From contig DXHU01000005.1 of the NCBI GenBank assembly GCA_019113245.1, positions 62,001 to 126,000 on the forward strand: DNA of 64,000 bases, read 5' to 3'. Below the pieces are notes generated by a model. That model ran no database searches. It was not told where the DNA came from and worked only from the letters and a program-made list of their open reading frames with translations. A program made the position numbers and the translations under genes. Origin of the DNA: Candidatus Ornithospirochaeta avicola. Lineage in GTDB: Bacteria > Spirochaetota > Spirochaetia > Sphaerochaetales > Sphaerochaetaceae. Below, piece after piece: positions 63,454-64,000 of this stretch; position 1 is the stretch's first letter, and each line of letters opens with the position of its first letter.

Positions 63454-64000
63454 ATGGCAAAAGAAGAAAAAATTGAAAACAAGAACAAGATTGAAGCGCT
63501 GGAAGCCGCAAGACTTCAGATAGATAAACAGTTTGGAAAGGGCTCTCTTATGAAGCTCGGGGACAACAGGGAAGTGCTCGACATTGACGTAATCCCATCT
63601 GGAAGCATACTTCTTGATGAGGCTCTGGGAGTTGGAGGCTATCCTAAAGGAAGAATCATTGAAATCTACGGTCCTGAATCTTCAGGAAAGACAACTCTTG
63701 CCCTTCATGCAATTGCTGAGGCACAGAAGAAAGGCGGCATTGCTGCATTCATCGATGCAGAGCATGCACTCGATCCGCAGTATGCAAAAAACCTTGGAGT
63801 AAACATCGATGACCTCTGGATAAGCCAGCCGGATAACGGAGAGCAGGCGCTTGAGATTACTGAAAGCCTCGTCAGGAGCGGTGCTGTTGACATAATCGTC
63901 GTGGACTCTGTTGCAGCCCTTACTCCGCAGGCTGAAATTGAAGGAGACATGGGAGACAGTCATGTCGGACTGCAGGCGCGTCTTATGAGCCAGGCGCTCA
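63454..64000 (+). CDS. recA: Recombinase RecA, N-terminal part (cut by window end)
   Basis: Strand-exchange protein of homologous recombination. The first 182 residues are present. Start [12 protein letters not shown], then the oligomerisation segment [37 protein letters not shown], Walker [20 protein letters not shown], and Walker [13 protein letters not shown] followed by [14 protein letters not shown] (loop 1). ATG 63454 has AAGGA 8 bases upstream. The frame is open at the window edge. Confidence 0.97.
   Translation, partial: MAKEEKIENKNKIEALEAARLQIDKQFGKGSLMKLGDNREVLDIDVIPSGSILLDEALGVGGYPKGRIIEIYGPESSGKTTLALHAIAEAQKKGGIAAFIDAEHALDPQYAKNLGVNIDDLWISQPDNGEQALEITESLVRSGAVDIIVVDSVAALTPQAEIEGDMGDSHVGLQARLMSQAL

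Overview
The window looks like a chromosomal stretch of a spirochaete. The signs are a V-type ATPase locus in the order B-D-I-K, a very long GreA with an N-terminal extension of about 740 residues, uvrA directly followed by lptD, tamB directly followed by bamA and mutS, and a Lys-to-Thr change in the thymidylate kinase P-loop. No flagellar, chemotaxis or tRNA gene is present. The genus cannot be fixed from this window; a gut or environmental member of Spirochaetota near Treponemataceae/Sphaerochaetaceae is a reasonable guess.

Layout: 1-3540, end of a V-ATPase operon. 3551-10692, a small unknown gene, ispG, uvrA and lptD, overlapping head to tail. 10718-14323, phoH-pgpH-ybeY. 14380-21157, gap, pgk, tpiA, secG, then a flavodoxin-like gene, a SurA/PrsA-like isomerase, nusB, map and a phosphoribosyltransferase, with hairpin terminators after gap, secG and the last gene. 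21168-22876 (minus), an outer-membrane barrel protein plus a lipoprotein. 22925-25856, folD-miaB-sirtuin. 25867-26851, tmRNA followed within 17 bases by a TetR-type regulator. 26856-28660 (minus), a membrane-anchored sulfatase-modifying-factor-like protein and smpB. 28726-30833, lepB-hemW. 30841-34833, yebC-ruvC-ruvA-ruvB-queA. 34823-35404 (minus), tmk. 35443-45125, tamB-bamA-mutS. 45128-59353, a 13-gene run rimP-nusA-infB-rbfA-truB-ribF-rpsO-pnp-dut-lptF-lptG-tgt-murJ-like. 59351-62252 (minus), long greA with its leader. 62267-64000, rpe-dtd-recA (cut by the window end).

The genes are packed tightly. Neighbouring starts and stops usually overlap (ATGA, GTGA, TTGA junctions), and no gene-free stretch exceeds 300 bases. 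The common theme is core metabolism and information processing: glycolysis, translation and ribosome rescue (tmRNA plus SmpB), recombination and repair (UvrA, RuvABC, MutS, RecA), and building the outer membrane (LptD, LptF, LptG, BamA, TamB, a periplasmic isomerase, LepB).

I found no obvious new defence or mobile system, phage, IS element or CRISPR array. The most interesting signals are regulatory. (1) Intrinsic terminator-like hairpins sit inside leaders and operon junctions so close to the next start codon that there is little or no room for a new promoter; the best cases are the rimP-nusA operon and greA, both encoding transcription elongation/termination factors. (2) Several genes have a -10 box exactly one helical step before ATG and no Shine-Dalgarno, suggesting leaderless mRNAs. 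(3) The tmRNA appears co-transcribed with a TetR-family gene. At the protein level, a zinc ribbon on NusA, a degenerate RibF kinase domain, an FGE-fold protein lacking its catalytic cysteines, the altered Tmk P-loop and a Na+-type V-ATPase ring stand out.
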